This document shows, piece after piece, positions 63,480-64,000 of a DNA stretch of 64,000 bases. Each line of letters begins with the position of its first letter. Positions within the stretch are counted from its first letter, which is position 1. Source of the stretch: Bettongia penicillata ogilbyi (lineage: Eukaryota; Chordata; Mammalia; Diprotodontia; Potoroidae); contig JAJHZJ010000121.1 of NCBI GenBank assembly GCA_023548195.1, positions 7,143,252 to 7,207,251 on the forward strand, given 5' to 3'. Made by a program: the position numbers and the translations under genes. The notes beneath the pieces were generated by a model, which was not told where the DNA came from, did not search any database, and was given only the letters and a program-made list of their open reading frames with translations.

Positions 63480-64000
63480 CAAGCCATAAATGAATTTTCA
63501 AAGGGACAAAAAAACAAAAACAAAACAAAAAACACAAAAACAAGATGGATTCACAAGTGAATTCTATCAAACATTCAGAAAACAATTTCACCATTACGTA
63601 AATTACTTGCAGAAATATCAAAAGAAGGGATCTACCAAATTCCTTCTACAACACAGCTATGCTATTGATACATAAACCAGGAAGAGACAAAGCAGAAAAA
63701 GAAAACTAAAAACCAATATTCGCTAATGGACACTGAAGTAAAAATTTTAAATAAATTATTGGAAAAAAGGCTAATACAATATAACCCAATGATTACATAC
63801 TATGACCAGACTGAATTTGTACCAGGAACTTAATTAGGAATTAATTTATTAGGAAAACAATCAACTTATTTAACCATATTAAAAACATAAACAACAAAGA
63901 TCATATTATTATAACAATAGATTAAAAAAAGTTTTTGACAAAATACAACACTAATTTCTGTTAAAAACTACTAGAAAACATAGGAATAAATGAGCTTTTC
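63480..64000 (+). mobile_element. L1 LINE, ORF2 reverse-transcriptase region
   Basis: Sense broken frames: KQDGFTSEFYQTF-like (DGFTSEFY), [26 protein letters not shown]-like, and the DQTEFVPG region, which belong to the reverse-transcriptase fingers of L1 ORF2. Runs off the right edge. Confidence 0.85.

Overview
This is vertebrate, almost certainly marsupial, nuclear DNA. It is AT-rich, and about two thirds of it is recognisable interspersed repeat: L1 and HAL1-like LINEs, old L2 and CR1/L3 LINEs, MIR/CORE-SINEs, and many copies of a tRNA-derived SINE whose 3' tail resembles the BovB/RTE tail, a combination typical of opossums and Australian marsupials. I cannot name the species.

Two host genes can be supported, both on the minus strand. 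The first is a very large last coding exon (20504-27170, about 2,220 codons) that I assign to CCDC168, with a probable first coding exon at 34551-34745 encoding a single membrane segment. The second is TEX30, a five-exon gene (51625-58062) encoding a complete 231-residue alpha/beta-hydrolase-fold protein with clean splice sites. The order CCDC168-TEX30 on one strand matches the block at human 13q33.1, which supports both names. POGLUT2, the next gene in human, is not seen.

Layout: 1-20 kb is a repeat field of L1, L2, MIR and SINE copies, an LTR-like fragment and a HAL1-like element at 17.3-19.8 kb. 20.5-34.7 kb is CCDC168, with a SINE-rich intron. 35-47 kb is a nested pile: one old L2 copy broken by an RPL23A processed pseudogene joined to an L1 tail, by a 3'-truncated L1 with a 17-bp target-site duplication, by a solo LTR and by a further L1 fragment. 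47-51 kb holds a perfect 112-bp inverted repeat linked to a Tigger-like element, and an antisense CR1/L3 copy. 51-58 kb is TEX30, with a U6 pseudogene joined to a LINE tail in its largest intron. 58-64 kb is SINE, L2 and L1 sequence, and an L1 ORF2 runs off the right edge.

I found no operon, CRISPR array or defence system, and no evidence of a new multi-gene system. The most interesting items are the repeat architecture of the CCDC168 protein, the phase gap between its two exons, the inverted repeats, and several unusual retrotransposition products.
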